DNA of 64,000 nt, taken from the NCBI GenBank assembly GCA_964383495.1, contig CAYLHG010000001.1:167101-231100 (forward strand), read 5' to 3'. The stretch comes from CAWKDC01 sp964383495. GTDB taxonomy: Bacteria; Pseudomonadota; Gammaproteobacteria; JABCZS01. Each line of letters begins with the position of its first letter. Within the stretch, counting starts at the first letter, position 1. Below are positions 18,251-26,198 of this stretch, one piece after another. The notes below the pieces were generated by a model. It was given only the letters and a program-made list of their open reading frames with translations. It was not told the origin of the DNA and did no database searches. Position numbers and translations under genes: made by a program.

Positions 18251-19241
18251 GATCATCACATGGCCAGATAAGTTCTTTGCTAAGGCTGTAAAACTTCAAA
18301 AAGAAAGCATAGAAAATGGCTCTTTTGAGAAAAAATTAAAAAATACAAAATCAAAATATCGCCACTATAACTCAGATTCACCCATTATAGAAACAAAATG
18401 CATGTTAGATTGGTGCGTGTTTGAGAAACCGATTTCTATTTCTCAAAAATTTTTCTATAAAAATATTTTTCCTAGCAGACCAAATTTTTTCTTTAAAAAA
18501 TCTGACAAGATACTTAAAATCCTTCTCTTTAAGAAAAAAATTGAAATTAACGCGATAAGCACTATTATAGTTTTTGGCATTGTTACGTATACGATTGTTA
18601 CTGTTTTATCTCTTATATTAACAGGGTATAGTTTTTTATGGTACAGCAATCCTATTGTGTCGCTTGTATCGATTTCTCTTCTCTTACCTTTTTTTATTAT
18701 TTTTTTCGGAATAACAGTTGATCAAAAATCCATCACCCTCCCTTATCTTATTTTCGATTACACCCGGCAATGCTTGGTGCTCAGAGGTGAAAGAGAAGAC
18801 GAGATTATTCCCTATCAAGAAAATCGTATTCGATTTGACGTGCTTCCCATTAGAAATTCCCCTGCTTATTGCGCAATAGAAATGAACATTGATTACTCTT
18901 CCCCAGAGAAACCCACTCAAAAAATATTACTTGATTTTTGCGAGAGCCATTTCCACGCTCAAACATTATTGAAAACTTATTTAGGACTCATATCAGGCAA
19001 AAAAGATATTTATGATAAAAAACTCAAAAAACATAGAGCATCCATGCGAGAATTTTATTTACCTTTTTTCAAATCTATCACTCACATCTGGAGAATATAT
19101 TATGATTATCTTTTTCGCCTTCGCGATTATAAATGGGCATTTCATTTGATTCATGGGAGCCCTGAGAGTGTTTTGAAGAAATATATTATTGAACAGGAAT
19201 ATGCAACAATGCCACGATCGATTGCAAATAATCATCCCTAA
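18225..19241 (+). CDS. Candidate immunity protein, two-helix membrane protein (DUF6708-like)
   Basis: 338 residues. Start ATG 18225 has GGAGGG 4 nt upstream and overlaps the effector by 26 nt. Polar N-terminus, two transmembrane helices at about residues 105-165, then an IFDYTRQCLVLRGEREDEIIPY motif reminiscent (from memory) of DUF6708 proteins that sit next to type VI cargo genes, where a beta-hairpin 'F-x-R-x-x-x-x-V' follows two helices. Function is inferred from position: immunity genes usually follow their toxin, and a membrane-acting toxin usually has a membrane immunity protein. AT-rich codon use compared with flanking housekeeping genes. Confidence 0.6.
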   Translation: MKISNLIHKIITWPDKFFAKAVKLQKESIENGSFEKKLKNTKSKYRHYNSDSPIIETKCMLDWCVFEKPISISQKFFYKNIFPSRPNFFFKKSDKILKILLFKKKIEINAISTIIVFGIVTYTIVTVLSLILTGYSFLWYSNPIVSLVSISLLLPFFIIFFGITVDQKSITLPYLIFDYTRQCLVLRGEREDEIIPYQENRIRFDVLPIRNSPAYCAIEMNIDYSSPEKPTQKILLDFCESHFHAQTLLKTYLGLISGKKDIYDKKLKKHRASMREFYLPFFKSITHIWRIYYDYLFRLRDYKWAFHLIHGSPESVLKKYIIEQEYATMPRSIANNHP

Positions 19242-19282
19242 ATTGCTGAGTTGCACGAACCAGTCCGGGCCAAGGTTTACAC

Positions 19283-19298
19283 GGCCGACAAGTCGGCC
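19283..19298 (+). terminator. GC hairpin after the immunity gene
   Basis: GGCCGAC AA GTCGGCC, a perfect 7-bp stem with 2-nt loop, 42 nt after the stop. The T-run (TTTTT) comes only some 13 nt later, so it is an imperfect terminator. Confidence 0.4.
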
Positions 19299-19360
19299 TA
19301 AAAGAGGCGTTTTTCCAATTCATTGAAAGACCGCGCCCACTACGTTACAAGTATGATTTT

Positions 19361-19370
19361 TTGGTATAAT
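19361..19370 (+). promoter_or_regulatory. Extended -10 promoter before diaA
   Basis: TTGGTATAAT contains the TGN extension plus a perfect TATAAT at 19365-19370, 31 bp upstream of the diaA start. The -35 is weak, as is usual for extended -10 promoters. It restores expression of diaA-dolP downstream of the inserted segment. Confidence 0.55.
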
Positions 19371-19400
19371 GCAGCACCACCTTATCCAGAGAGGGCCTTT

Positions 19401-19991
19401 GTGGATATCAATGCACGTATACAAGCTCATTTTAGGGAAAGTATCCAAACTAAGATTAATGCTGCGGAAGCCCTTGCCGAGCCCATCGCTCAAGCGACTA
19501 CACTAATAGTGAATGCCTTACTAGAAGGCCATAAAGTGCTCACCTGCGGCAATGGCGGTTCTGCGGGCGATGCTACACACTTTTCAAGTGAGCTCCTAAA
19601 CCGTTTTGAAAGGGAGCGGCCCCCGCTGCCAGCCATTGCGCTCACCACAGATACTTCCACCCTCACCTCCATCGCCAACGACTACCGCTATGAAGAGATT
19701 TTCTCGAAACAAATCCGTGCGCTAGGGCAAGCCAGTGACGTTCTCATGGCTATTTCTACCAGCGGCCAATCCCCTAATATTTTACGTGCCATAGAAGCTG
19801 CTCATGCGCGTGGCATGTGTGTGGTAGCATTAACAGGTAAAGATGGCGGCCCACTGGCAACCCTGCTTAAAGAAGGAGATGTGGAAATTCGTGTGCCTTC
19901 GCACCGAACAGCCCGCATCCAAGAAACACATCTGTTAATTATTCATTGCTTATGTGATCTGATTGACAACAACATCCTAGGTGAACCATGA
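19401..19991 (+). CDS. diaA: DnaA initiator-associating protein DiaA (SIS domain)
   Basis: SIS-domain protein that binds DnaA and promotes timely initiation at oriC. 196 residues from GTG 19401 (GAGAGGG upstream). TCGNGGSAGDATHFSSELLNRFERERPPLPAIAL and PSHRTARIQETHLLIIHCLCDLID match DiaA more closely than phosphoheptose isomerase GmhA, its paralogue. A longer reading from 19323 would overlap the promoter. It sits before dolP as in E. coli, supporting DiaA over GmhA. Confidence 0.88.
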   Translation: MDINARIQAHFRESIQTKINAAEALAEPIAQATTLIVNALLEGHKVLTCGNGGSAGDATHFSSELLNRFERERPPLPAIALTTDTSTLTSIANDYRYEEIFSKQIRALGQASDVLMAISTSGQSPNILRAIEAAHARGMCVVALTGKDGGPLATLLKEGDVEIRVPSHRTARIQETHLLIIHCLCDLIDNNILGEP

Positions 19992-20578
19992 CAAACTCTC
20001 GCTTAACATTCGTAGGCTTTCTTTTACTCGCAATCACTTTGCTGCTGCCTGGCTGCATTGGCCCTGCTATTGTTGCAGGCGCTGCGACAGGGGCAACCAT
20101 GTTACATGACCGTCGCACGTCCGCTACTATTATGGAAGATAAGGCGATTGCACTCAAATCAAGCCATATACTGCGGGATAATGTTGCGCTGATGAAAGAT
20201 GCGCGCGTGATTGTTACAAGTTATAATCGCAACGTATTACTAGTGGGCCAAGTTCCCACGCAAGAAGTTAGTGATAAAATGGCGCACTTAATTGAAGATG
20301 TTGATGAAGTGAAAAAAGTTTACAATGAATTAGAAGTTGCTCCCCCTATCAGCATGAAAACCATTTCCAATGATTCTTGGATTACCACCAAGATCAAATC
20401 TGCTTCTATGAACGGAAGAAAAGGCGTTGATCCTTTGCGCACTAAAGTAGTGACAGAAAATGGCGTTGTATATTTAATGGGCATTGTATCTCGCGCAGAA
20501 GCAGACAACGCGTCTGAATTAGCACGCAACACCGAGGGTGTAAAACGCGTGGTTCGCGTATTTGAATATACTGATTAG
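19988..20578 (+). CDS. dolP: BON-domain outer-membrane lipoprotein DolP (YraP)
   Basis: Outer-membrane lipoprotein that supports envelope integrity and BAM function. Signal peptide with lipobox LPGC (Cys23), then two BON domains (about residues 45-115 and 122-195), each with the V-x-V-x-x-x-x-G-x-V pattern (NRNVLLVGQVPT; ENGVVYLMGIVSR). Overlaps diaA by 4 nt (ATGA). 196 residues, normal length. Confidence 0.92.
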   Translation: MTNSRLTFVGFLLLAITLLLPGCIGPAIVAGAATGATMLHDRRTSATIMEDKAIALKSSHILRDNVALMKDARVIVTSYNRNVLLVGQVPTQEVSDKMAHLIEDVDEVKKVYNELEVAPPISMKTISNDSWITTKIKSASMNGRKGVDPLRTKVVTENGVVYLMGIVSRAEADNASELARNTEGVKRVVRVFEYTD

Positions 20579-20586
20579 GAGTGATT

Positions 20587-21369
20587 GTGGCCAACGCTTT
20601 CTTAGAAAACCTGCAACTTCGTTTTGCAAAAAGTGCATTGTGCATTGGGCTTGATCCAGAACCTGATCAATTTCCAGAATTTATTCAATCACAAGATCAT
20701 CCGATTTTTACATTCAACCAAGCCATTATCGATGCCACACACGATCTTGTATGCTGCTACAAACCACAAATTGCACATTTTTCAGCAGTGGGCGCAGAAG
20801 ACGAATTAGAAATGACTATTGATTACTTGAAAGAATATTACCCTGACATCCCTATTATTTTGGATGCAAAACGTGGCGATATTGGTTCTACTGCAGAAAA
20901 ATACGCGATTGAAGCATTTGGAAGATATGGCGCAGATGCATTAACGCTTAACCCTTATTTGGGGCCCGATAGTATAGAGCCTTATTTAGACTACGAAGAT
21001 ACAGGCGTTTTTTTATTATGCCATACGTCTAATTCTGGTGCAGAAGTACTCCAAGATTTAGTGGGCGATGGGAAAGCAGTGTATGAACATGTTGTTGATA
21101 TAGCATTATCATTTGATACTGATACCCCTATTGGGTTAGTAGTGGGCGGCACTTCTCCAAACATTATTGCAAATGTACGCCGTTTGGCGCCTGACACGTT
21201 ATTGCTTGTGCCTGGCGTGGGCAAACAAGGCGGAGATTTCAAAACATGTTACGAAGCAGCGGGTAAAAAAAATGTGATTATTAGCATGTCTCGCAGCATC
21301 TTATACGCTTCCCATGGAAAAGATTTTGCAAAAGCGGCGCGGGAAGCGGCACTCTCCGTGTGTTCTTAA
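20587..21369 (+). CDS. pyrF: Orotidine 5'-phosphate decarboxylase, type 2
   Basis: Makes UMP from OMP in the last step of pyrimidine synthesis. 260 residues from GTG 20587 (AGGAG 5-6 nt before). The catalytic motif DAKRGDIGSTAEKYA and KPQIAHFSAVGAEDEL, NPYLGPDSIEPYL are those of the longer, type 2 enzymes, whereas most gammaproteobacteria carry the short type 1 form. It overlaps nothing and is followed closely by queC (10 bp). Confidence 0.95.
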   Translation: MANAFLENLQLRFAKSALCIGLDPEPDQFPEFIQSQDHPIFTFNQAIIDATHDLVCCYKPQIAHFSAVGAEDELEMTIDYLKEYYPDIPIILDAKRGDIGSTAEKYAIEAFGRYGADALTLNPYLGPDSIEPYLDYEDTGVFLLCHTSNSGAEVLQDLVGDGKAVYEHVVDIALSFDTDTPIGLVVGGTSPNIIANVRRLAPDTLLLVPGVGKQGGDFKTCYEAAGKKNVIISMSRSILYASHGKDFAKAAREAALSVCS

Positions 21370-21379
21370 AGAGGATGTC

Positions 21380-22057
21380 ATGAAAAAACGCGCTGTTGTA
21401 TTATTTTCAGGCGGGTTAGATTCTACAACATGCTTAGCTGTGGCACTGAGCCAAGGGTTTGAAGTATACGCGCTCAGTTTTGATTACGCACAGCGTCACG
21501 CTTCTGAATTAGAAGCTGCCAAAAAAATTACACATCATATGAATGTCCAGCACCGCATTTTTAGTTTGCCTATTCATAAATTTGGCGGCTCAGCACTGAC
21601 AGATAAAAATATTCACGTACCCGAACACACTGGAAAATCAGATATTCCTGTTACTTATGTCCCTGCAAGAAACACCATCTTTCTGTCAGTAGCACTTGGT
21701 TTTGCCGAAGTATTAAAAGCAACAGATATTTTCATAGGTGTGAGCGCCATAGATTATTCGGGTTACCCTGATTGTCGCCCAGAATATATTGAAGCATTCC
21801 AAAAGCTGGCTAACCTTGCTACCAAAGAGGGAGTAGAAGGTCATCATCTCTCGATACATACCCCATTACTCTATTTATCTAAAGCAGAAACTATTCAACT
21901 AGGAACAAATTTGGGAGTAGATTATAGCCTGACTGTTTCTTGCTACCAAGCAGACAGCCAGGGCTACGCTTGCGGGCGGTGTGACAGTTGTATGCTCCGT
22001 CAAAAAGGATTTGAGGATGCATGTATTCCTGACCCTACGTCCTATCTGAACAATTGA
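21380..22057 (+). CDS. queC: 7-cyano-7-deazaguanine synthase QueC
   Basis: ATP-dependent conversion of 7-carboxy-7-deazaguanine to preQ0 in queuosine synthesis. P-loop LFSGGLDSTTCLA at the N-terminus, YVPARNTIFLS in the middle, and the zinc-binding C-x7-C-x2-C-x2-C set near the C-terminus (SCYQADSQGYACGRCDSC). 225 residues, normal. GAGGA precedes ATG 21380. Other queuosine genes are not in the window. Confidence 0.96.
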   Translation: MKKRAVVLFSGGLDSTTCLAVALSQGFEVYALSFDYAQRHASELEAAKKITHHMNVQHRIFSLPIHKFGGSALTDKNIHVPEHTGKSDIPVTYVPARNTIFLSVALGFAEVLKATDIFIGVSAIDYSGYPDCRPEYIEAFQKLANLATKEGVEGHHLSIHTPLLYLSKAETIQLGTNLGVDYSLTVSCYQADSQGYACGRCDSCMLRQKGFEDACIPDPTSYLNN

Positions 22058-22076
22058 TAGCCCATGACTGGGGTTT

Positions 22077-22104
22077 GATAGTAAAATAAATTTATGCTAC
22101 TATC
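22077..22104. promoter_or_regulatory. Inverted repeat before the small orphan pair
   Basis: GATAGTA and TACTATC flank a 14-nt AT-rich loop, 36 bp before the ATG at 22140. Possible operator. Confidence 0.35.
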
Positions 22105-22139
22105 CAAATCAATTTATGAGACCTGTAGTAGAGGCTGTC

Positions 22140-22370
22140 ATGCACCAAAGAAAACAAAATCAATTCACTCCTCAACAAGTAGATGAGACAATACACGCCT
22201 ACCAAGCGGCCCGAAATCGGCTACACACTCAGCATGGATTGTACGTTGCTCTGGAAAAATCTATCTCCTCTTCCATGCTACAAATAAAGACTATGTTTCC
22301 AGCATCGCTAGGATTAGCGTTCATGCTCTTTAATGAGGCACGCATCTTAATGACCAACGAAAGACCATAA
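22140..22370 (+). CDS. Orphan small protein, truncated paralogue of its neighbour
   Basis: No family recognised. 76 residues from ATG 22140 (GAGG at 7 nt; an ATG at 22116 is possible). The core I-x-x-YQAAR...T...ALEKSI..S....P.S.GL lines up with residues 14-58 of the 243-residue protein encoded right after it (I-x-x-YQVVR...T...VLDKAI..S....PLSAAGL). This looks like a tandem duplication of the N-terminal domain, with the rest missing. Confidence 0.55.
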   Translation: MHQRKQNQFTPQQVDETIHAYQAARNRLHTQHGLYVALEKSISSSMLQIKTMFPASLGLAFMLFNEARILMTNERP

Positions 22371-22385
22371 ATTAAAGAGGATTTC

Positions 22386-23117
22386 ATGATAACTCAAGAA
22401 ACTTTAATAACTCGACTAAACACAGCCATCAGTAATTACCAAGTAGTCCGGGAAGATTTTAACACTATCCGACCCACCCTTGCTGTGCTCGATAAAGCCA
22501 TCGCGCAAAGCCAATGGGAATGGGAAACTCCCTTGAGCGCAGCAGGTCTCACCCTTGCATATTTGCACTTAAACCCCGTTGATTTCATGGCCATGACAGC
22601 ACTATGGGCGACATATAAATTATGTCGATATTATTTTCCCGTTGCTCATGTGTCAGAGCAGCGCTTTTTGGATGATGCTGGCCTTGAGGAGATCAGAAAC
22701 AAAATCATCACTCGATTCATCATCACTCATTCTCTCTCGCCACGTTTAAATCACGCCCTAGAGGAAATTCAGGTGATTGAAAACGTAACCTCTGCAAAAA
22801 GAGAACAACTGAAGACATACACAGAGCAACTCCCTGAGCTTATTAATGCATATGCTTATCCAAACCACTTATGGCAAGCACTCGATACGCTTAACCCCTT
22901 GCTGCTCCTGACAAATGGCATTCTGCTATTACGTTATGAAAACTCTATAGCTCGCAATATTGTTATTGGGGCCGATGCTGTGGGCGCTGTTGTTAATTTC
23001 CTAGTCCCCATTTTTAATGAAACTAATGATGTGACTGAACAGCTCCAAGCAGAAAGTAGGAAATTACAACAAGGAACAAGCAGCCTACAGGCATTACAGC
23101 GCAAACAAAATCCGTAA
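22386..23117 (+). CDS. Orphan membrane-associated helical protein
   Basis: No family recognised. 243 residues, helical, with two hydrophobic stretches (about residues 50-88 and 173-214) and a coiled-coil-like end rich in Gln, Glu and Lys. AAGAGG precedes ATG 22386. Only 15 bp separate it from the shorter paralogue upstream, so both are probably co-transcribed. Confidence 0.65.
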   Translation: MITQETLITRLNTAISNYQVVREDFNTIRPTLAVLDKAIAQSQWEWETPLSAAGLTLAYLHLNPVDFMAMTALWATYKLCRYYFPVAHVSEQRFLDDAGLEEIRNKIITRFIITHSLSPRLNHALEEIQVIENVTSAKREQLKTYTEQLPELINAYAYPNHLWQALDTLNPLLLLTNGILLLRYENSIARNIVIGADAVGAVVNFLVPIFNETNDVTEQLQAESRKLQQGTSSLQALQRKQNP

Positions 23118-23158
23118 AACGCACTATACTTAACATATAATTGCCAGGGAGGCTTATT

Positions 23159-23656
23159 ATGCATCTTGTTAAATATATTGCGCTTGTCCCCATTACCTTG
23201 TTCTTGGCATGGGGCACCACAATATGTCCTGCTTACGCAGATACACCTGCAGCACTTTCAAGCCCACCTACTTCCACGGCCCCCACTGCAGCACAAACTA
23301 CCATGAATAAAGTACGGGCGGCAGCACAAACAACGCACCAACAAGCGCAAGATATCCTCACTCAGCAAACAGAGCTCTCTCACGCTATCCAAGCAAAAAA
23401 TATGTTATTGACTAATCAACAAGTAAATAATATTAATACTCTTCTTTCTAATGCAAACGCTTACCATCAATCAGCACAACAAGCGCTGAACGCTGGCGAT
23501 AGCTACCAGCCCTCCACTGATTATCGCCTCAGAAAAAATTATTATGATAGTTCATTACATTATTTTAAACAGGAAATACAGCAGCGCCAGCAAATCATTC
23601 AAGTTTATCAGCAGCTATTAAAACCCGCTTCAGGCCAACCCTCCCCCGCTTCCTGA
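23159..23656 (+). CDS. Orphan exported Gln/Ala-rich protein
   Basis: 165 residues. A clear signal peptide (hydrophobic residues 5-20, cleavage after AYA near 27) is followed by a Thr/Pro/Ala linker and a helical region very rich in Gln and Asn (HQQAQDILTQQTELSHAIQ). Predicted periplasmic or secreted; no known domain. ATG 23159 has GGGAGG upstream. Probably the last gene of the orphan trio 22140-23656. Confidence 0.7.
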   Translation: MHLVKYIALVPITLFLAWGTTICPAYADTPAALSSPPTSTAPTAAQTTMNKVRAAAQTTHQQAQDILTQQTELSHAIQAKNMLLTNQQVNNINTLLSNANAYHQSAQQALNAGDSYQPSTDYRLRKNYYDSSLHYFKQEIQQRQQIIQVYQQLLKPASGQPSPAS

Positions 23657-23697
23657 GGAAAATAATAGGTTAGCTGCAGACACAAGTCGCGAAGGGC

Positions 23698-23726
23698 TTT
23701 ATTTTTTCAATAAACCTCAGTACAAT
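23698..23726 (+). promoter_or_regulatory. Promoter of the rpsP operon
   Basis: TACAAT at 23721-23726 with a weak -35 (TTTATT) 17 bp upstream, 58 bp before the rpsP start. Confidence 0.4.
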
Positions 23727-23783
23727 ACGGCCAACCGGGGCAAAAGGCCACGGATTACGTATGAGTAGGACAAAGAGAGTACC

Positions 23784-24047
23784 ATGGTCAAAATTCGTTT
23801 AGCCCGACGCGGCGCCAAAAAACGCCCGTTTTATCATATTGTTGTTGCTGATGAGCGCGCTGCGCGCGATGGTCGTTATATCGAGCATATCGGCTTTTTC
23901 AATCCCATCGCTGCAGGTCAAGAAGTGCCTATGCGCGTTAACTTAGCACGTGTTGACCACTGGATAGCCACAGGCGCCCAAATGAGTGACCGCGTACGTG
24001 ACTTAGTCAAAGCGTACCGCAAAGCACCTGCTGAAGTGGCGAAGTAG
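23784..24047 (+). CDS. rpsP: 30S ribosomal protein S16
   Basis: Small-subunit protein needed for 30S assembly. MVKIRLARRGAKKRPFYHIVVADERAARDGRYIEHIGFFNP is the family signature region; 87 residues. First gene of the rpsP-rimM-trmD-rplS operon. Confidence 0.98.
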   Translation: MVKIRLARRGAKKRPFYHIVVADERAARDGRYIEHIGFFNPIAAGQEVPMRVNLARVDHWIATGAQMSDRVRDLVKAYRKAPAEVAK

Positions 24048-24056
24048 CAAAATAGC

Positions 24057-24575
24057 ATGGATGGGCAACCTTCTTCTCCGAGCAACCTCATTTTGGTCGG
24101 TAAAGTAACGGGCGTTCATGGTGTGCGAGGCATGTTGAAAGTCCTTCCCCATGCAGACCATCCACAAGAACTGCTGCGTTACACGACGTGGTGGTTCAAG
24201 CATTTGCGCGAAACAAAAGCATTTCAACTCGAAAAAGGCCAAATTTACCAAGAAAAAGGGTTATTACTCAAATTTCAGGGCATTGATAGCCCCGAAAGCG
24301 GCAAATATTGGGTAGGCGCAGAATTGCTTTTGGATCGCGCTGAATTGCTTCATCTTGATAAAGGCCACTACTGGGCAGACTTAGAAGGCTTAGCAGTCTA
24401 TACGGTTGAAAATGTTTATTTAGGGCATGTCTCACATTTATTTGAAACAGGCGCTAACGATGTTTTGGTGGTGAAGGAAGGCACACAAGAGCTGCTTATT
24501 CCTTACGTGCCAGAACATGTGGTGAAAGAAGTCGACTTAGCCGCAGGCAAAATAGTGGTGGATTATGAGGTTTGA
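24057..24575 (+). CDS. rimM: Ribosome maturation factor RimM
   Basis: Binds S19 during 30S head maturation. VGKVTGVHGVRGMLKV at the N-terminus and a PRC-barrel C-terminus (LIPYVPEHVVKEVDLAAGKI) are typical; 172 residues. It overlaps trmD by 11 nt. Confidence 0.96.
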   Translation: MDGQPSSPSNLILVGKVTGVHGVRGMLKVLPHADHPQELLRYTTWWFKHLRETKAFQLEKGQIYQEKGLLLKFQGIDSPESGKYWVGAELLLDRAELLHLDKGHYWADLEGLAVYTVENVYLGHVSHLFETGANDVLVVKEGTQELLIPYVPEHVVKEVDLAAGKIVVDYEV

Positions 24576-25302
24576 TGTTATCACCCTCTTCCCTGAAATG
24601 TTTCAAGCCATTACAGCTTATGGTGTAACAGGCAGAGCATTCTCGCAAGGGTTAGCCTCTGTCTCTTATCATAACCCGAGGGATTACAGCGAATCTGCCT
24701 ATGGCAGCGTGGACGACCGGCCCTACGGAGGCGGCCCAGGCATGGTGATGCAAGTTAGCCCCCTGCGCAAAGCCATTACGGCAGCACAGGCTTCCCAGCC
24801 ACGAGCACCGGTGATTTATTTGTCGCCTCAAGGGCCTAGGTTAACGCAACATAAAATAGAGGCTTTATTAAAATGCCCGCGCCTGGTATTATTAGCCGGT
24901 CGCTATGAAGGTATTGATCATCGAGTTTTAGAACACGATGTGGATGAAGAATTATCGCTGGGGGACTTTGTGCTTTCTGGCGGGGAATGTGCAGCCATGT
25001 GCTTAATGGATGGAATCATCCGTTTGTTACCGGGCGTACTAGGATGTGAGGCGTCTGTTGTGGTAGAATCTTTCTCCCAGGGGCTGCTAGACCATCCGCA
25101 TTACACGCGGCCGGAAACGATTGATGGTCAATCTGTGCCTTCTGTCTTATTGGCGGGAGATCATGCACAGGTAGCACGTTGGCGGTTGCAGCAACGGCTT
25201 GGGTTAACGTACCGCAAGCGGCCGGATTTGTTTGCACAATATGCTTTAAATAAGCATGAGCAACAATTGTTAGATGAATTTTTAAAAGGGGTAGAACCAT
25301 GA
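24565..25302 (+). CDS. trmD: tRNA (guanine(37)-N1)-methyltransferase TrmD
   Basis: SPOUT methyltransferase that makes m1G37 and prevents +1 frameshifting. MRFDVITLFPEMF, YGGGPGMVM, the SAM-binding trefoil-knot segments YLSPQGPRL and GRYEGIDHRV...SLGDFVLSGGE are all present. 245 residues. Overlaps rimM by 11 nt and rplS by 4 nt (ATGA). Confidence 0.97.
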   Translation: MRFDVITLFPEMFQAITAYGVTGRAFSQGLASVSYHNPRDYSESAYGSVDDRPYGGGPGMVMQVSPLRKAITAAQASQPRAPVIYLSPQGPRLTQHKIEALLKCPRLVLLAGRYEGIDHRVLEHDVDEELSLGDFVLSGGECAAMCLMDGIIRLLPGVLGCEASVVVESFSQGLLDHPHYTRPETIDGQSVPSVLLAGDHAQVARWRLQQRLGLTYRKRPDLFAQYALNKHEQQLLDEFLKGVEP

Positions 25303-25712
25303 ATATTATTGACGCTTTCGAAAAAAAGCAAATGAAAACCGACGTGCCCTCGTTTTCTGCCGGCGACACTGTGTTGGTACAGGTCAGCGTGAAAGAAGGC
25401 GATCGTGTACGCTTACAGGCTTTTGAAGGCGTGGTGATTGCTAAACGCAACCGCGGTTTAAATTCTGCATTTACCGTACGTAAAATATCGCATGGTGAAG
25501 GCGTGGAACGTGTTTTCCAAACACATAGCCCAATGATTAACTCTATCACTGTAAAACGTCGCGGCGCAGTACGTAAAGCTAAGATTTACTACATCCGTGA
25601 ATTGTCTGGTAAGTCTGCACGTATTCGCGAAAAATTGGCGAAAAAAGTGTCTGCTGATATCGTGACAGCAGCTCCTGCTGTATCTTCACCCGCTGAAGGC
25701 GAGCAAGAATAA
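25299..25712 (+). CDS. rplS: 50S ribosomal protein L19
   Basis: Large-subunit protein at the 30S-50S interface. GDTVLVQVSVKEGDRVRLQAFEGVVIAKR and GVERVFQTHSP are diagnostic. 137 residues, with an Ala/Glu-rich tail about 20 residues longer than in E. coli. Last gene of the operon, followed by a terminator. Confidence 0.97.
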   Translation: MNIIDAFEKKQMKTDVPSFSAGDTVLVQVSVKEGDRVRLQAFEGVVIAKRNRGLNSAFTVRKISHGEGVERVFQTHSPMINSITVKRRGAVRKAKIYYIRELSGKSARIREKLAKKVSADIVTAAPAVSSPAEGEQE

Positions 25713-25725
25713 AATCGTTGTCATC

Positions 25726-25770
25726 CAAGGCGCATGTTTAATAAAAAATTGAGCATGCGCCCTTGATTTT
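25726..25770 (+). terminator. Terminator of the rpsP-rplS operon
   Basis: CAAGGCGCATG pairs with CATGCGCCCTTG (one bulge) around an A/T-rich loop and is followed by ATTTT, 14 nt after the rplS stop. Confidence 0.65.
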
Positions 25771-25836
25771 AACAAAAAATAACAAAAATAATTACAATGA
25801 ATAAAAATAAATGGACCCGCTTGGCTTCCCAAGCTC

Positions 25837-25865
25837 TTGACATAACCACAAAGTGATATTATGAC
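25837..25865 (+). promoter_or_regulatory. Promoter of the small membrane protein gene
   Basis: TTGACA at 25837-25842, 17 bp, TATGAC at 25860-25865, 24 bp before the ATG at 25890. Confidence 0.55.
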
Positions 25866-25889
25866 TTATTCCCGTATAGGAGGCGCTTT

Positions 25890-26198
25890 ATGTCAAACAA
25901 CATTGCAGGAATAGTGGGATTATTAGCAGATTTTACCAGCACAACTGTAGGCGCAGTGTTTCCTTCTGACTCCCTCTCTCCCTCTACTGATCAAGATCAC
26001 GATTCAGGGCTTTCAGCAGGCGCTGTCTACGCTATTGTTATGGGCGGAATATTGGTGGCCGGCATGCTTGCGTTCCTAGGGTATCTCCTATGGCACAACA
26101 GAAATGACGCTACTGTAATGCAACCGCTACTACCTTCGTCGAATTCCCATAACGATAGCCAAGCCCAACGCGGCAGCCTGACACAGCAGCCCAAATAA
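25890..26198 (+). CDS. Orphan small one-helix membrane protein
   Basis: No family recognised. 102 residues: polar Ser/Thr-rich N-terminus, one transmembrane helix at about residues 46-69 (VYAIVMGGILVAGMLAFLGYLLW), and a disordered Ser/Asn/Gln-rich tail. It has its own promoter and an AGGAGG ribosome site. The last 69 nt overlap, on the opposite strand, the 3' end of the iron permease gene. Confidence 0.65.
   Translation: MSNNIAGIVGLLADFTSTTVGAVFPSDSLSPSTDQDHDSGLSAGAVYAIVMGGILVAGMLAFLGYLLWHNRNDATVMQPLLPSSNSHNDSQAQRGSLTQQPK

Noticed and set aside
19401..19991. GmhA phosphoheptose isomerase
   Set aside because: The C-terminal PSHRTARIQE motif and position before dolP fit DiaA better, although both share the SIS fold.
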